Shown: positions 32,741-41,780 of the stretch, piece by piece | Layout: every line of letters starts with the position of its first letter | Position numbering within the stretch: position 1 is the first letter of the stretch | Notes under the pieces: generated by a model | Databases searched by the model: none | The model's input: the letters and a program-made list of their open reading frames with translations, nothing else | What the model was told of the DNA's origin: nothing | Translations under genes and position numbers: made by a program | Assembly (NCBI RefSeq): GCF_030553055.1 | Contig: NZ_CP130713.1 | Span: 4,278,001-4,342,000, forward strand | DNA from: Streptomyces sp. XD-27 | GTDB lineage: Bacteria; Actinomycetota; Actinomycetes; Streptomycetales; Streptomycetaceae | Direction of reading: 5' to 3' | Length of the DNA stretch: 64,000 bases

Positions 32741-33394
32741 TCAGGGCCGCCAGCCCGCCGGGCGGGCCATCCCCACCAGCAGCAGGACGAGTTCGTCGAC
32801 GATCTCGTCGAGCGTGGCGTCGACCTGCCCGGCCGTCCAGTCGTGCAGCAGTCCGTTGACGGCGCCGATGAACGCCGTCGCCGCCAGCCGGTAGTCGCGG
32901 GGGGCCGCCTCGCCGCGCTCGGCCGCCTCCACCGCCGCCGCGCGGATCAGCTCCACCCAGCGGGCCCGCCGTACCAGCCGCTGCCGCTCCAGGCGCGGGC
33001 TGACCCCGACGATCTCCACGAACGCGATGCGGATATGGCGCGGGTCGCTGGTCGCGGCGGAGGCGTACGCCCGGAACACCGCCTGCGCGCGGTGCTCCAG
33101 GTCCAGCCCCTCGGACTCGGCGAGGGCGGCGCGGGTGGCCTGTTCCGCCTGGTCGTTGACGAACAGGTGCAGGGTCGCCAGCACCTCCTCCAGGCCGCCG
33201 AACTCCTCGTAGAACTGGCGGGTCGAGAGCCCGGCCGCCTCGCACAGCGCGGTCACCGAGGTGGCGCGGTAGCCGGGGGAGTCGCCGAAGAGCCGCAGGC
33301 CCGCGTCGAGCAGTCGCTGCCGCCGCTCCGCCCGCCGTTCCTGTGCCGATCTCCCCGCGTACCTGCCGGTGGGTTGCCTGACCGTGCCCGCCAC
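32741..33394 (-). CDS. TetR-family transcriptional regulator
   Basis: Start taken at GTG 33394 (MAGTVRQPTGRYAGRSAQERRAERRQRLLDAGLRLF), which has a perfect GAGGGAGG four bases upstream; GTG 33421 is less good. 217 residues. The N-terminal HTH runs ATSVTALCEAAGLSTRQFYEEFGGLEEVL; the rest is an all-helical ligand and dimer domain (ending DEIVDELVLLLVGMARPAGWRP). Represses until a small ligand binds. Divergent from the secreted propeller gene, with a palindromic operator candidate between. Confidence 0.9.
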   Translation of the reverse strand: MAGTVRQPTGRYAGRSAQERRAERRQRLLDAGLRLFGDSPGYRATSVTALCEAAGLSTRQFYEEFGGLEEVLATLHLFVNDQAEQATRAALAESEGLDLEHRAQAVFRAYASAATSDPRHIRIAFVEIVGVSPRLERQRLVRRARWVELIRAAAVEAAERGEAAPRDYRLAATAFIGAVNGLLHDWTAGQVDATLDEIVDELVLLLVGMARPAGWRP

Positions 33395-33471
33395 GGGCCC
33401 TCCCTCGCTGAGCGCTCCCACGTGGCTCGATTCTGCCCGTGCACGGGCCTTGCCGGGCCGGGCGACCGGTA

Positions 33472-33487
33472 CTTACCGTCGGGTAAG
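33472..33487. promoter_or_regulatory. Candidate TetR operator
   Basis: CTTACC (33472-33477), spacer GTCG, GGTAAG (33482-33487): a symmetric 16-bp site in the 151-bp gap between the divergent TetR and propeller genes, 58 bp before the propeller start. Confidence 0.6.
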
Positions 33488-33545
33488 GAAGTCTGAACAC
33501 GAACCTTTTCACATTGCTCCCTCACAGGAAGCCGGGACAAGGATC

Positions 33546-34799
33546 ATGAGCCGCTTCAGACACATCGCCGTACGGCTGGCCGGGGCCGCGGCCGCCGTAC
33601 TCGTCCTCACCACCGCGGGAGGCGGTGCCGCGACCGCCGATGCCGCGACCGCCGATGCCGCGACCGGCGATGCCGGGACCGGTAGGGCGGCGTTGCGGGA
33701 CGTCCTCCTCGTCGGCAACGGCCAGGGCGGGACGGTCAGCTTCATCGACGGCCGCACGTACCGAAACCTCGGCTCCTTCGACGCCGTCCCCGACCTGGAA
33801 GAGCGGCTGGCCGGGATGACGATCGTCGAGCGCATCGGATACGAGGCCGTCAACGCCGTCCAGGGCTACCGCAAGCTCGTCGACGACATGGCCCTGTCGC
33901 CCGACGGCCGCACCCTGTACGTCTCGCGCGGGGTGCTCTCCGACGCCGTGGCCTTCGACCTCCCGACGGGGAAGATGCTGTGGCGGCACCGGACCGAGGG
34001 CTTCAAGGCCGACCACGCCGCCCTGTCGCCCGACGGCACGCGCTTCATCGTCTCCGCCACGACGGCGAGCAAGGCGGAGGTCATCGACACGGCCACCGGC
34101 GAGGTGGCCACCACCTTCGCCACCGGCACGTACCCGCACGCCAACGACTACTCGCCGGACGGCACCGTGCTCTACAACTCCAGCATCGGCGTCACCTCGC
34201 TGCCGAAGCTGCTCAACGGGGCCAAGGGGAAGAAGCAGGTCGTCGCGGTGGACGCCAGGACGTACAAGCCGCTGAAGACGTACGACTTCGCGTACGGCGT
34301 CCGCCCGGCCGTCTTCACCGCCGACAACCGGACCATGTACGCCCAACTGTCGTACCTCAACGGCTTCGTGGAGTACGACCTGGCCACGTCGAAGATCACC
34401 CGCACGGTGACCATGCCGTTCAGCGAGAAGGCGGCGAAGCTCGGGCCCGACGCGTATCCACAGAACTCCGCCCACCACGGCATGGCTGCCAACGGCGACG
34501 AGAGCAAGCTGTGCGTCGCCGGGACCATCGACGACTACGTGGCGGTCGTCTCCCGGCCCGGCCTGACCACCGACGGATTCGTGCACTACGACACCGACGC
34601 GCTGCCCTACTGGACGGCGAGCAGCGCCGACGGCCGCAGGTGCTTCGTCTCCCTCGCCAACCAGGACCGGATCTCGGTGGTGGACTACGCGACCGCCAAG
34701 GAGGTCGCCCGCGTACCCGTCGGCGACTTCCCGCAGCGCGAACGGCTCGGGCTCGTCAGCGAGGAGGCGCTGAACGGGCTCGACCCGGCGGCGGGCTGA
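33546..34799 (+). CDS. Secreted YncE-like beta-propeller protein
   Basis: 417 residues from ATG 33546 with AAGGATC upstream. Signal peptide (RLAGAAAAVLVLTTAGGGAATA) is followed by a direct AATADAATADAATGDAGTG repeat. The mature part contains seven-bladed-propeller units: VLLVGNGQGGTVSFIDGRTYRNLGSFD, MALSPDGRTLYVSRGVLSDAVAFDLPTGK, AALSPDGTRFIVSATTASKAEVIDTATGE, ANDYSPDGTVLYNSS, AVFTADNRTMYAQLSYLNGFVEYDLAT, RRCFVSLANQDRISVVDYATAKE. Exported binding or quinoprotein-like protein; function unknown. Probably controlled by the divergent TetR. Confidence 0.82.
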   Translation: MSRFRHIAVRLAGAAAAVLVLTTAGGGAATADAATADAATGDAGTGRAALRDVLLVGNGQGGTVSFIDGRTYRNLGSFDAVPDLEERLAGMTIVERIGYEAVNAVQGYRKLVDDMALSPDGRTLYVSRGVLSDAVAFDLPTGKMLWRHRTEGFKADHAALSPDGTRFIVSATTASKAEVIDTATGEVATTFATGTYPHANDYSPDGTVLYNSSIGVTSLPKLLNGAKGKKQVVAVDARTYKPLKTYDFAYGVRPAVFTADNRTMYAQLSYLNGFVEYDLATSKITRTVTMPFSEKAAKLGPDAYPQNSAHHGMAANGDESKLCVAGTIDDYVAVVSRPGLTTDGFVHYDTDALPYWTASSADGRRCFVSLANQDRISVVDYATAKEVARVPVGDFPQRERLGLVSEEALNGLDPAAG

Positions 34800-34854
34800 C
34801 CGGTTCCCCTCATATCCGTGCGTGGGTCAGCCGGATTCGTATCCGTGCGTGGGC

Positions 34855-36357
34855 TCAGCCCTCCAGCAGCGGCTGGCCCACGTACGAACCCGGCCGCGCC
34901 GCCGGGGGCACCGCGAACAGCCCGCTCGTCTCGTGCCGCAGGAACCGCGACAGGCCGTCCCCCCGGTCCAGCTTCCGCTGCACCGGCACGAAGCCCTTCA
35001 ACGGATCCGCCTGCCAGGCGATGAACAGCAGCCCCGCGTCCGGCGCGCCGTCGTCCAGGAAGCCGTCGTGGTACGAGAACGGCCGCCGCAGCATCGCCGC
35101 GCCCTGGTTGGACTCCGGCGCCGCGACCCGCACATGCGCGTCCCCGGCGATGGCCAGCGCGCCTTCCGGGGTCACCTTGTTGAGGTCGACCGGGGTGGTC
35201 TCCGTACCGCCCGACAGCGGCGCCCCGTCCGCCTTGCGGCGCCCGATCACCTTCTCCTGCCGCTCCGGCGACAGATGGTCCCAGGAGTCCAGCAGCATCC
35301 GGATGCGCCGTACGACCGCGTACGAGCCGCCCGCCATCCAGGCGGGGGAGCCGTCGCGCGGCACGAACACCCGCCGCGCGAAGTCCGGGTCCGACGGCTT
35401 GGGGTTGTTGGTGCCGTCGACCTGGCCCATCAGGTTGCGTGCGGTCATGGGGCGGGCGGTGGCGCCGGGCGTGCGGTTGAAGCCGTTCATCTGCCAGCGC
35501 AGCCGCGCCGTCTCCCCGGCGTCGCGCTGGAGCGCGCGCAGCGCGTGGAAGGCGACGAGGGCGTCGTCCGCGCCGATCTGCACCCACAGGTCGCCGTTGC
35601 TGCGCTTGGCGTCGAGGGCGTCGGCGGAGAAGTCCGGCAGCGGCGCGAGCGCCTCCGGCAGTTGGTCCGCGAGGCCGGTCCGGCCGAAGAACGACCGGCC
35701 GAAGCCGAAGGTGACGGTGAGCGAGGACGGGCCCGCGTCCAGCGCGATTCCGGTGTCCGTGTCGCCCGCCTGCGGCTGCCCCGCCATCAGCCGCCGGGCC
35801 GTCGCCGACCAGCGGCGCAGCAGCGCGGCGGCCGCCTTGCGGTCCGCGCCGGGCGCGAGGTCGAAGGCCAGCAGGTGGCCGCGGGCCTGGAGCGGGGTGG
35901 TGATGCCGGGTTGGTGGGCGGTGTGCCCGCCGTTTGCGCCTTGGGTGCCGTCGAATGGGATCGAGGTCGAGCCGAGGGCGGTGAGCGGGGTCGGCGCGGC
36001 GTCGCGCACCGCCTCGGTGGTGGCGGCACCGGCGCCGCCGCCGACGGCGAGCCCGGCGGCGCCCGCGGCACCGGCGGTGCCGAGCAGCCGGCGCCGGGAG
36101 ACGCCGGGGGGAGCGGTGGCCTGGGCGGCGGTGCCGGTGCGCGCCTCGGCGGCGTTCGGCGCTGCCTTCGCCTTGGTGCCGGCCGCTTTGCCGTTCGCTG
36201 CCTTGCCGTTCGCTGCCTTGGCGTTCGCCGTCTTGGGGTTCGCCGTCTTGGCGCTCGTCGCCTGGGCGCCGGATGACGTCTGCGCGGTCTGCTTGGCCGT
36301 CTTCGGCGTGGTCTTCGGTGTGGTCTTCGGCGTCGTCTTGCCTGTTCGCTTGGTCAT
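34855..36357 (-). CDS. Tat-exported DyP-type heme peroxidase (DtpA-like)
   Basis: 500 residues from ATG 36357, overlapping the CopCD stop (TGATG), so translationally coupled. The Tat motif is VSRRRLLG at residues 86-93, preceded by an unusual 85-residue Lys/Ala/Thr-rich segment (TTPKTTPKTTPK, KTANAKAANGKAANGKAAG). No internal start codon exists in it, so the extension is genuine. DyP landmarks: distal Asp in LMGQVDGTNNPKPSDPDF, proximal heme His in AIAGDAHVRVAAPES, distal Arg in AMLRRPFSYHDG. The layout matches S. lividans DtpA, which is linked to copper handling and glycan formation by the copper oxidase GlxA. Confidence 0.9.
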   Translation of the reverse strand: MTKRTGKTTPKTTPKTTPKTAKQTAQTSSGAQATSAKTANPKTANAKAANGKAANGKAAGTKAKAAPNAAEARTGTAAQATAPPGVSRRRLLGTAGAAGAAGLAVGGGAGAATTEAVRDAAPTPLTALGSTSIPFDGTQGANGGHTAHQPGITTPLQARGHLLAFDLAPGADRKAAAALLRRWSATARRLMAGQPQAGDTDTGIALDAGPSSLTVTFGFGRSFFGRTGLADQLPEALAPLPDFSADALDAKRSNGDLWVQIGADDALVAFHALRALQRDAGETARLRWQMNGFNRTPGATARPMTARNLMGQVDGTNNPKPSDPDFARRVFVPRDGSPAWMAGGSYAVVRRIRMLLDSWDHLSPERQEKVIGRRKADGAPLSGGTETTPVDLNKVTPEGALAIAGDAHVRVAAPESNQGAAMLRRPFSYHDGFLDDGAPDAGLLFIAWQADPLKGFVPVQRKLDRGDGLSRFLRHETSGLFAVPPAARPGSYVGQPLLEG

Positions 36358-38408
36358 CAGCCGATCTTCACTGTCTTGACCTCGGTCACCTGGTCGATGT
36401 CGGAGGTCCGTACGGTCAGGGAGAGCTGCCATGCGCCCGGCACCGGCAACTGGAAGCGGTCGGCGCCCAGGTGCCCGGTGGACAACTGGGTCAGGGGGAC
36501 GGCGAGCGGGCCGATGGCCTGCTTCCGCTGCGTCAGCGACAGCTTGATCTCCGCCACGTCCACCGGGCGTCCGGCGGCGTCGGTGAGGTACACGTGCACC
36601 TCGTTGTCGCCCTTGCGGGCCGGGTCGAGGGTGATCTCGGCGCTGCCCCGCCCGCTCTTGCTGCCGGTGTCGTACGGGATCTTGACGCTGACGGGCCCGG
36701 CGGCGGGCGCCGACGTCCCGGCCGCCGCCTGCTCGGTCTCGGCGCGGCCCGGCTGGGTGCTGGTCAGCACGGTCGTCACGGCCAGCAGGACGACGGCGAT
36801 GGCCGTCTCGGCGAGCACGGAACGGCGCAGCGCGCTGCGTTCGGGATCGGCGTCGCGCCGCCGCCGGGTCGCGGTCCGGTCCACCGCGGCGCGCTGCCGG
36901 GCGAGCTGAGCGGCACGGACGGGGTCGGGGTCCGCGTCGGCACCCGCCGGCCCGGCCGCGCCGGTCGGAGCCGTCGTCTCCGCCGGCCCGGCCGCACTGG
37001 TCGTACCTAGCGTCTCCGCCGGTTCCGCCGCGCTGGTCGTAGCCGTCGCCTCTGCCGGTTCCGCCGCGTCGGTCGTAGCCGCCGTCTCCGCCGCCTCGTC
37101 ACCGTTCCGTGCCGGGTCGGTCAGGCGGCCGGTCCAGCGGCGCGAGACGGCGGCGACCGCGACGAGCGCCGCCACCAGCCCCACCTTCACCAGCAGCCAC
37201 TTCCCGTACTCCGTACGGGTCAGCGCGTCCCAGCTGCCCACCTGCCGCCACGACTGGTACAGCCCTGTCGCGACCAGGACGAGCACCGCGCCGAACGCCA
37301 TGCGCGAGAAGCGCCGCACCGCCGCGGCCGGGACCGGTTCGCCCGCGCGCAGCGTCGTCAGCAGCGCGAGCAGGCCGCCCAGCCACACCGCGACCGCCAG
37401 CAGGTGCGCCACGTCGACCGGCATGGCCAGCCACGGCTGGATGCCGACCGACGCGTGTTCGGCCATCGCCCAGGTCGCGCCGAGTCCGGCCGCGACGACC
37501 GCGCCGCCGATGCCGAGGCCGAAGGCGAGGTCCCGCCGGGCCCGGCGCGCGGCCATGCTCTCCTTCTCGCTCTCCTGCTCGGCGGCGTTCTGGCGCGCGT
37601 ACGTGCCGAACAGGACGGCCAGGAACACCGCCGCCGCGCCGAGCAGCAGCAGCCGCGACAGCAGGGCCGCGCCCGGTTTGGTGGACAGCACGTCGTCCAG
37701 GGCGCCGAGGTCGAGGGCGGCGCCGACGCCGTCCCCGTTCACGTACGGGCCACGCAGCAGCAGTTGCAGCAGGGTGGCGGTGAACAGGGTCACCCAGCCG
37801 CCCGCCGCGACCCGGGCCACCGGGCGTGCGGACCGGCACACCCCGGCGAACAGGCAGCCGCCGACGAGGGCGGCGAAGCCCGCGTAGGCGGCGTACCGGG
37901 CGATGCCGTACAGCAGGTCGACCGCGGCGTCCGGCTCCGCGGTCGTCGGCACCGACACCGAGGTCTTGGACGGCGCGCCGATGGAGAAGGTGAACGCGCC
38001 GCCCACCGGATGGCTGTCCTCCGAGACCGCCTGCCACGCCACCGTGTACGTGCCGTCCGGCAGCCCGGAGCGCAGCGCGACCGACGCCGTGGACGACGCG
38101 CCGTCGACATGGCCGGGCCTGCCGGTGTCCACCCGCTTGGCGTGCGGGTCGAGGACCCGTACCGAGTCCTTGGACAGCAGCACGCCCTCGGAGAAGGTGA
38201 GGGTCACCCGCTCCGGGGCGTCCGGCAGCACCGAGCCCTGGGCGGGATCGGTCCCGGTGAGCGCGGCGTGCGCGGCGGCGGGTGCGGCGCCGTAGCCCAC
38301 GGTCCACAGCAGCGCGGCGAGCAGCGTGCCGCAGATCGACAGCAGGCGCAGGCGCAGCCGCAGCCGCCGCCGGGCCGCTACGGACGTTGCGGCGGTCACG
38401 GAGGTCAT
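36357..38408 (-). CDS. CopC-CopD fusion copper protein
   Basis: 683 residues from ATG 38408 with GAGG upstream, 12 bp after the PCuAC gene. A signal peptide leads to an extracytoplasmic CopC domain with the copper-binding N-terminal His (AAAHAALTGTDPAQGSVLPDAPE) and DSHPVGGAFTFSIG. The CopD part has about eight membrane helices (residues 165-415: ARYAAYAGFAALVGGCLF, MPVDVAHLLAVAVWLGGLLALL, FSRMAFGAVLVLVATGLYQSW). A degenerate repeat linker (AEPAETLGTTSAAGPAETTAPTGAAG), one more helix and a YtkA-like C-terminal domain (RFQLPVPGAWQLSLTVRTSDIDQ) follow. It binds and probably imports copper. Confidence 0.9.
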   Translation of the reverse strand: MTSVTAATSVAARRRLRLRLRLLSICGTLLAALLWTVGYGAAPAAAHAALTGTDPAQGSVLPDAPERVTLTFSEGVLLSKDSVRVLDPHAKRVDTGRPGHVDGASSTASVALRSGLPDGTYTVAWQAVSEDSHPVGGAFTFSIGAPSKTSVSVPTTAEPDAAVDLLYGIARYAAYAGFAALVGGCLFAGVCRSARPVARVAAGGWVTLFTATLLQLLLRGPYVNGDGVGAALDLGALDDVLSTKPGAALLSRLLLLGAAAVFLAVLFGTYARQNAAEQESEKESMAARRARRDLAFGLGIGGAVVAAGLGATWAMAEHASVGIQPWLAMPVDVAHLLAVAVWLGGLLALLTTLRAGEPVPAAAVRRFSRMAFGAVLVLVATGLYQSWRQVGSWDALTRTEYGKWLLVKVGLVAALVAVAAVSRRWTGRLTDPARNGDEAAETAATTDAAEPAEATATTSAAEPAETLGTTSAAGPAETTAPTGAAGPAGADADPDPVRAAQLARQRAAVDRTATRRRRDADPERSALRRSVLAETAIAVVLLAVTTVLTSTQPGRAETEQAAAGTSAPAAGPVSVKIPYDTGSKSGRGSAEITLDPARKGDNEVHVYLTDAAGRPVDVAEIKLSLTQRKQAIGPLAVPLTQLSTGHLGADRFQLPVPGAWQLSLTVRTSDIDQVTEVKTVKIG

Positions 38409-38420
38409 CGGCGTCCGTCC

Positions 38421-38912
38421 TCAGGCCTTGGGGCGGTACGTCGCGGGCTTGACCGGGACGTCGACCTCGACGGGGCCGGAGGTGGCGAAGTGCAGCGTGA
38501 AGCGGACCTTCTCGCCGACCTTCGGCTTGTGCGAGAGCTTCCCCAGCATCAGGTGGCTGCCCCCCGAGGCGAGCGTGAGCCTCCCGCCCGCGGGGACCTT
38601 CATCGTGGCCACGTGCCGCATGGCCGTGCCCTCGGTGGCGTGCAGGGTGACGTCGTCGCTCAGCGGGGTCGTGACGGAGGTGAGCTCGTCGGCGGCACCG
38701 CCGGTGTTCCGTACGGTCAGGAAGCCGGCGGCCATGTCGGACATGGCGGGCTGGGGGAGGTAGGCGCCGCTGACCGAGAGCTGGGGGGCGCCGGCCTTGG
38801 CTTTCTTGTCGCCGCTCTTGCCGCTGCCGTCTTCGCCGCCGCAGGCGGTGAGCGCGAGGGCCAGGGACAGGGCGGTCACGGCGGCGGCAGCGGCCTTCCG
38901 GGTGCGCGTCAC
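38421..38912 (-). CDS. PCu(A)C periplasmic-type copper chaperone lipoprotein (ECuC-like)
   Basis: 163 residues from GTG 38912, overlapping the Sco stop by four bases. The signal has lipobox LTACG. The copper site follows the PCuAC consensus: VTLHATEGTAMRHVATMKVPAGG then GGSHLMLGKL (H-x(n)-M and H-x-M ligands). It binds Cu(I) outside the membrane and passes it to Sco or to a copper enzyme. In S. lividans the homologue ECuC acts upstream of Sco. Confidence 0.93.
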   Translation of the reverse strand: MTRTRKAAAAAVTALSLALALTACGGEDGSGKSGDKKAKAGAPQLSVSGAYLPQPAMSDMAAGFLTVRNTGGAADELTSVTTPLSDDVTLHATEGTAMRHVATMKVPAGGRLTLASGGSHLMLGKLSHKPKVGEKVRFTLHFATSGPVEVDVPVKPATYRPKA

Positions 38913-39580
38913 GGGTTGACCCCCTTGACGATCTTCGGCAGGTCCTTGACGTAGGTCGCCGTGTCGGTGTCCGTCGTGTAGATCCAGCGGCCCTTGTCGT
39001 CCTTCGGTGAGAAGCCGACGACCTCGGCGCCGTGGTTGACGGTGATGCTGCCGTCCTTCTCCTTCTTGGGCTTCTCGACGAAGATGCCCACCGACTTGGC
39101 GGCGGCCTGGATGGTGTCGAAGTCGCCGGTCAGGCCGACGAAGTCCTTGCCGCCCTGGCCGTCCAGCCAGGAGCGCATCCGCTTGGGGGTGTCCCGGGCC
39201 GGGTCGGTGGTCACGAAGACCACCTGGAGCTGCTCGCGCTCCTGCTTGGTCATCTTCTGCTCGGCGATGGCGATGTTGCTCATGACGAGGGAGCAGACGT
39301 CGGGGCAGTAGGTGTAGCCGAAGTAGATCAGGGTCGGCTTGCCCTTGGTCCGCTCCAGCAGGTCGTACTCCTTGCCCTCGGTGTCGGTCAGCACCAGGTC
39401 GGGCTTGGCCTTGGGGTTGTCGAGGACGATGGCGCCCTTCTCCTTGCTGCCGCCGGACACGTCGGCGACGGCGTCGGAGCCGGTGTCGCCGCTCTTGCCG
39501 CTGCCGTCATCGGTGCCGCAGGCGGTGAGGGAGAGCGCGGCCGCGGCGGCGAGGGCCGCGGCCAGGGTCTTGGTGCGCAT
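38909..39580 (-). CDS. SCO1/SenC copper-delivery lipoprotein
   Basis: 223 residues from ATG 39580. Lipobox LTACG after a short signal. The thioredoxin-like domain holds the copper site YFGYTYCPDVCSLVM (CxxxC) and the distal His in ITVNHGAEVVGFSPKDDKGRW. Further family motifs: VVFVTTDPARDTPKRMRSWLD. Sco proteins load copper into cytochrome oxidase and, in Streptomyces, into other extracytoplasmic copper enzymes. Second gene of the operon, 46 bp after YcnI. Confidence 0.95.
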   Translation of the reverse strand: MRTKTLAAALAAAAALSLTACGTDDGSGKSGDTGSDAVADVSGGSKEKGAIVLDNPKAKPDLVLTDTEGKEYDLLERTKGKPTLIYFGYTYCPDVCSLVMSNIAIAEQKMTKQEREQLQVVFVTTDPARDTPKRMRSWLDGQGGKDFVGLTGDFDTIQAAAKSVGIFVEKPKKEKDGSITVNHGAEVVGFSPKDDKGRWIYTTDTDTATYVKDLPKIVKGVNP

Positions 39581-39626
39581 GGGGTGGTTTCCTCGGGTGG
39601 GAACGAAGATCGAAGGGCGTCAGGCG

Positions 39627-40385
39627 TCAGGCGGCGGAGCGGCGGCGACCGGCGAAGACGCCGAACGCGACGCCCGCGGCGCCGACGACGATGCCGGCGA
39701 TGCCCAGGACACGGGCCGTGGTGTCGGTGCTGTCACCTGCCCCGGCGGAGGCCTTCCGCTCGCCGTCGCCCGCGGTGTCGCCGTGGCCCCTGCCGGAGGC
39801 GCCGGAACCGTGGTGGCCCGCGCCGTCCGCGGGCGCCACGAGGTTCAGGACCGGAGCCGGGTTCTCGGGCTCCGGCGCGCCGTCCTTGGGCTCCTCGATC
39901 CAGCGCACGACCTCCTTGTTGTCGTACGTCTGGAGGGCCTTGAAGACCAGCCGGTCGGCGTCCTCGGGCAGCTGGCCGACCGACACGGGGAACTGCTGGA
40001 ACGTGCCGGGCTCGATGCCGCCGTTCTTGTCGGCGGTCCAGGTGACCTTGCTGACCGCCTCGTTGATCTCCTCGCCGTGCATCTTGATCGGCTTGTCGAG
40101 CTTGGACTTGTCGACCTTGACCGTCCAGCCGGGAACCGGCTGCGGCATCACCGAGGCGAGCGGGTGGTCGGTGGGCACGGTGACCTCGAGCTTGACCGTC
40201 GAGGCGTTGGGCCGCTCGTTGGGGACCTTGAAGTTGATGACGCTGTAGCCGCCCTTCTCGGCCTCCTTGGGGTTCACGCTGACGTGCGCGAAGGCGGGGG
40301 CGGCGGAGAGCAGGACGACGGCACCGGCGGCGATGCCGCCGAGAAGGGGGAGGCGGCGCAGCGGACGCGGACGCATGGCGTTCAT
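39627..40385 (-). CDS. YcnI-type (DUF1775) copper-binding membrane protein
   Basis: Start at ATG 40385 (MNAMRPRPLRRLPLLGG) with GGAG eight bases upstream; 252 residues. The signal peptide ends APAFA, making the mature N-terminus HVSVNP, whose His is the copper ligand of DUF1775 (with a conserved Glu/Trp). Domain body: YSVINFKVPNERPNASTVKLEV, VTWTADKNGGIEPGTFQQFPVSVGQLP, VRWIEEPKDGAPEPENPAPVL. A Gly/His-rich linker and a C-terminal helix (VLGIAGIVVGAAGVAFGVFAGRRR) anchor it. First gene of the copper operon. Confidence 0.93.
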   Translation of the reverse strand: MNAMRPRPLRRLPLLGGIAAGAVVLLSAAPAFAHVSVNPKEAEKGGYSVINFKVPNERPNASTVKLEVTVPTDHPLASVMPQPVPGWTVKVDKSKLDKPIKMHGEEINEAVSKVTWTADKNGGIEPGTFQQFPVSVGQLPEDADRLVFKALQTYDNKEVVRWIEEPKDGAPEPENPAPVLNLVAPADGAGHHGSGASGRGHGDTAGDGERKASAGAGDSTDTTARVLGIAGIVVGAAGVAFGVFAGRRRSAA

Positions 40386-40702
40386 GAAAGAGACTCCGGG
40401 GAGGACGAGGATCCCCTCGGGGATCCGCACAGGTGGAAGAGGGGTAACGGGGCAGGGCGCTGCCGCGCGTACGACGGCACACGCACCGACCGCGATGGCA
40501 CGGTGGCGTCACGGCACGCGCGGGTCCCGACGGCACGGCGACGCGACGATGCGACAGTGCGATGGCGCGACGGCGCGGTCACGACGACCCGCCGGTCAGG
40601 GATGACCGTCGGCTGCGGCTGCGGCTGCGGCCGGGAAGGGGCGGGGCAGGCGAAGACGCGCTGAAGCCCGGCCGCACCGGCCCGGGGCCGTGTCGCGCAG
40701 GG
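40386..40702. other. Intergenic region, 317 bp
   Basis: No gene seen. Contains imperfect GACGGCACGGCGACGCGACGATGC-like short repeats (about 40490-40590) and a CGGCTGCGGCTGCGG triplet run. It should hold the promoter of the copper operon; no clear CsoR palindrome was recognised. Confidence 0.4.
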
Positions 40703-41554
40703 TCAGGCCGCCAGGCCGTACCGCGGCGGACCCCGTCTGATCACGCTGTGCTGGAGCGCCACGGTGCGCGTGGGCCCAGGCTCGTCCCGCCGGTCCGCGC
40801 GGGCCGCCCGTACTCCGGTCAGGGGTGCCGCGCCCAGCAGCCCGGTGCGCAGCACGCGCACCAGACGCAGCGCGGCGCGCAGCGCCCGTACGCCCATCCC
40901 GGCCGCCGACAGCCGTACCGCGCGCCACAGCGCCACCTCGCCGCGCCGCAGCAGCCACCCGGCGGCCAGCGCCGCGAGCAGGTGCCCCAGCACCATCGAG
41001 GGGGAGGGCGGCAGCGTCTCCAGCAGCGAGGGATACGCCTCGTGGGCGGCGTGGCCGGCGGTCCCGGGCCCGACCTGCGCGCCGTGGGCGGCGGGGTCGA
41101 TCCCGGCGTGGGTGACGATCCGGTGCGCCCGGGTGGCGTCCAGCCGCCCGGGTGCCGAGTCGCACAGCAGCCTGGCGGCGAGGGCGATCACCCGGCCCTC
41201 GGAACCGCCTGCGCCGGGCGCCTGCGCCATCGCCGACCCCTGCTGGCCCAGCCCGAACAGGGTGTGCAGGGCGAGCTGCCCCAGGGCCAGCGCGGCGGCG
41301 ATCCCCGGCAGCGACCGTTCCCGCCCGGCGAGCGCCACGACCACGGCGAACACGCCGAGCCCCCCGGCGGCCAGCGTCCACAGCGGGACGGGCGCGCAGG
41401 AGGCGAGCACGTGCCCGCCGGCGGCCAGCGCCACGCACGCGGCGGTGAACACCGCGGCCCGCAGCACCCGAAGCCCCACCCCGGCGCGCACGACCGGCCG
41501 CAGGGACACGGGGCTCCCTGAGGTACGGCGACCGGGCGTCGGGTAGGCAGGCAT
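40703..41554 (-). CDS. Integral membrane protein, conserved next to the copper operon
   Basis: 283 residues from ATG 41554. Five or so hydrophobic segments: VLRAAVFTAACVALAAGGHVLA, VPLWTLAAGGLGVFAVVVALAG, LPGIAAALALGQLALHTLFGLG, and SMVLGHLLAALAAGWLL. The central loop is His-rich (THAGIDPAAHGAQVG, HAAHEAYPSL), which together with its place upstream of YcnI hints at a metal-related role. No named domain recognised. Confidence 0.75.
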   Translation of the reverse strand: MPAYPTPGRRTSGSPVSLRPVVRAGVGLRVLRAAVFTAACVALAAGGHVLASCAPVPLWTLAAGGLGVFAVVVALAGRERSLPGIAAALALGQLALHTLFGLGQQGSAMAQAPGAGGSEGRVIALAARLLCDSAPGRLDATRAHRIVTHAGIDPAAHGAQVGPGTAGHAAHEAYPSLLETLPPSPSMVLGHLLAALAAGWLLRRGEVALWRAVRLSAAGMGVRALRAALRLVRVLRTGLLGAAPLTGVRAARADRRDEPGPTRTVALQHSVIRRGPPRYGLAA

Positions 41555-41624
41555 GGCTGCGCCATCATCCCACCGGGTCGCGGGATTCCTTACGGCAGGG
41601 GTATAAGGGGCGCGGACGCCAAGA

Positions 41625-41780
41625 TCGACTCAGGTCGGCCTGGGCTCGGGCCAGTCCGGACCGGTCAGACCGGGCTGATCAAGGCCACACCACGCCGGAC
41701 AAGTCAGACCGGCCTGAACCAGACCACACCGGGCCAGACCAGGCAAGATCGGTCTGGATCAGGCCAGACCGGGCCGGTGC
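41625..41780. repeat. Degenerate CCAGACCGG repeat region
   Basis: About eight imperfect copies of (T/C)CAGACCGG(G/C)C or its partial inverse (CAAGATCGGTCTGGATC) occur between 41625 and 41780. The 487-bp gap 41555-42041 has no gene otherwise. Confidence 0.55.
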
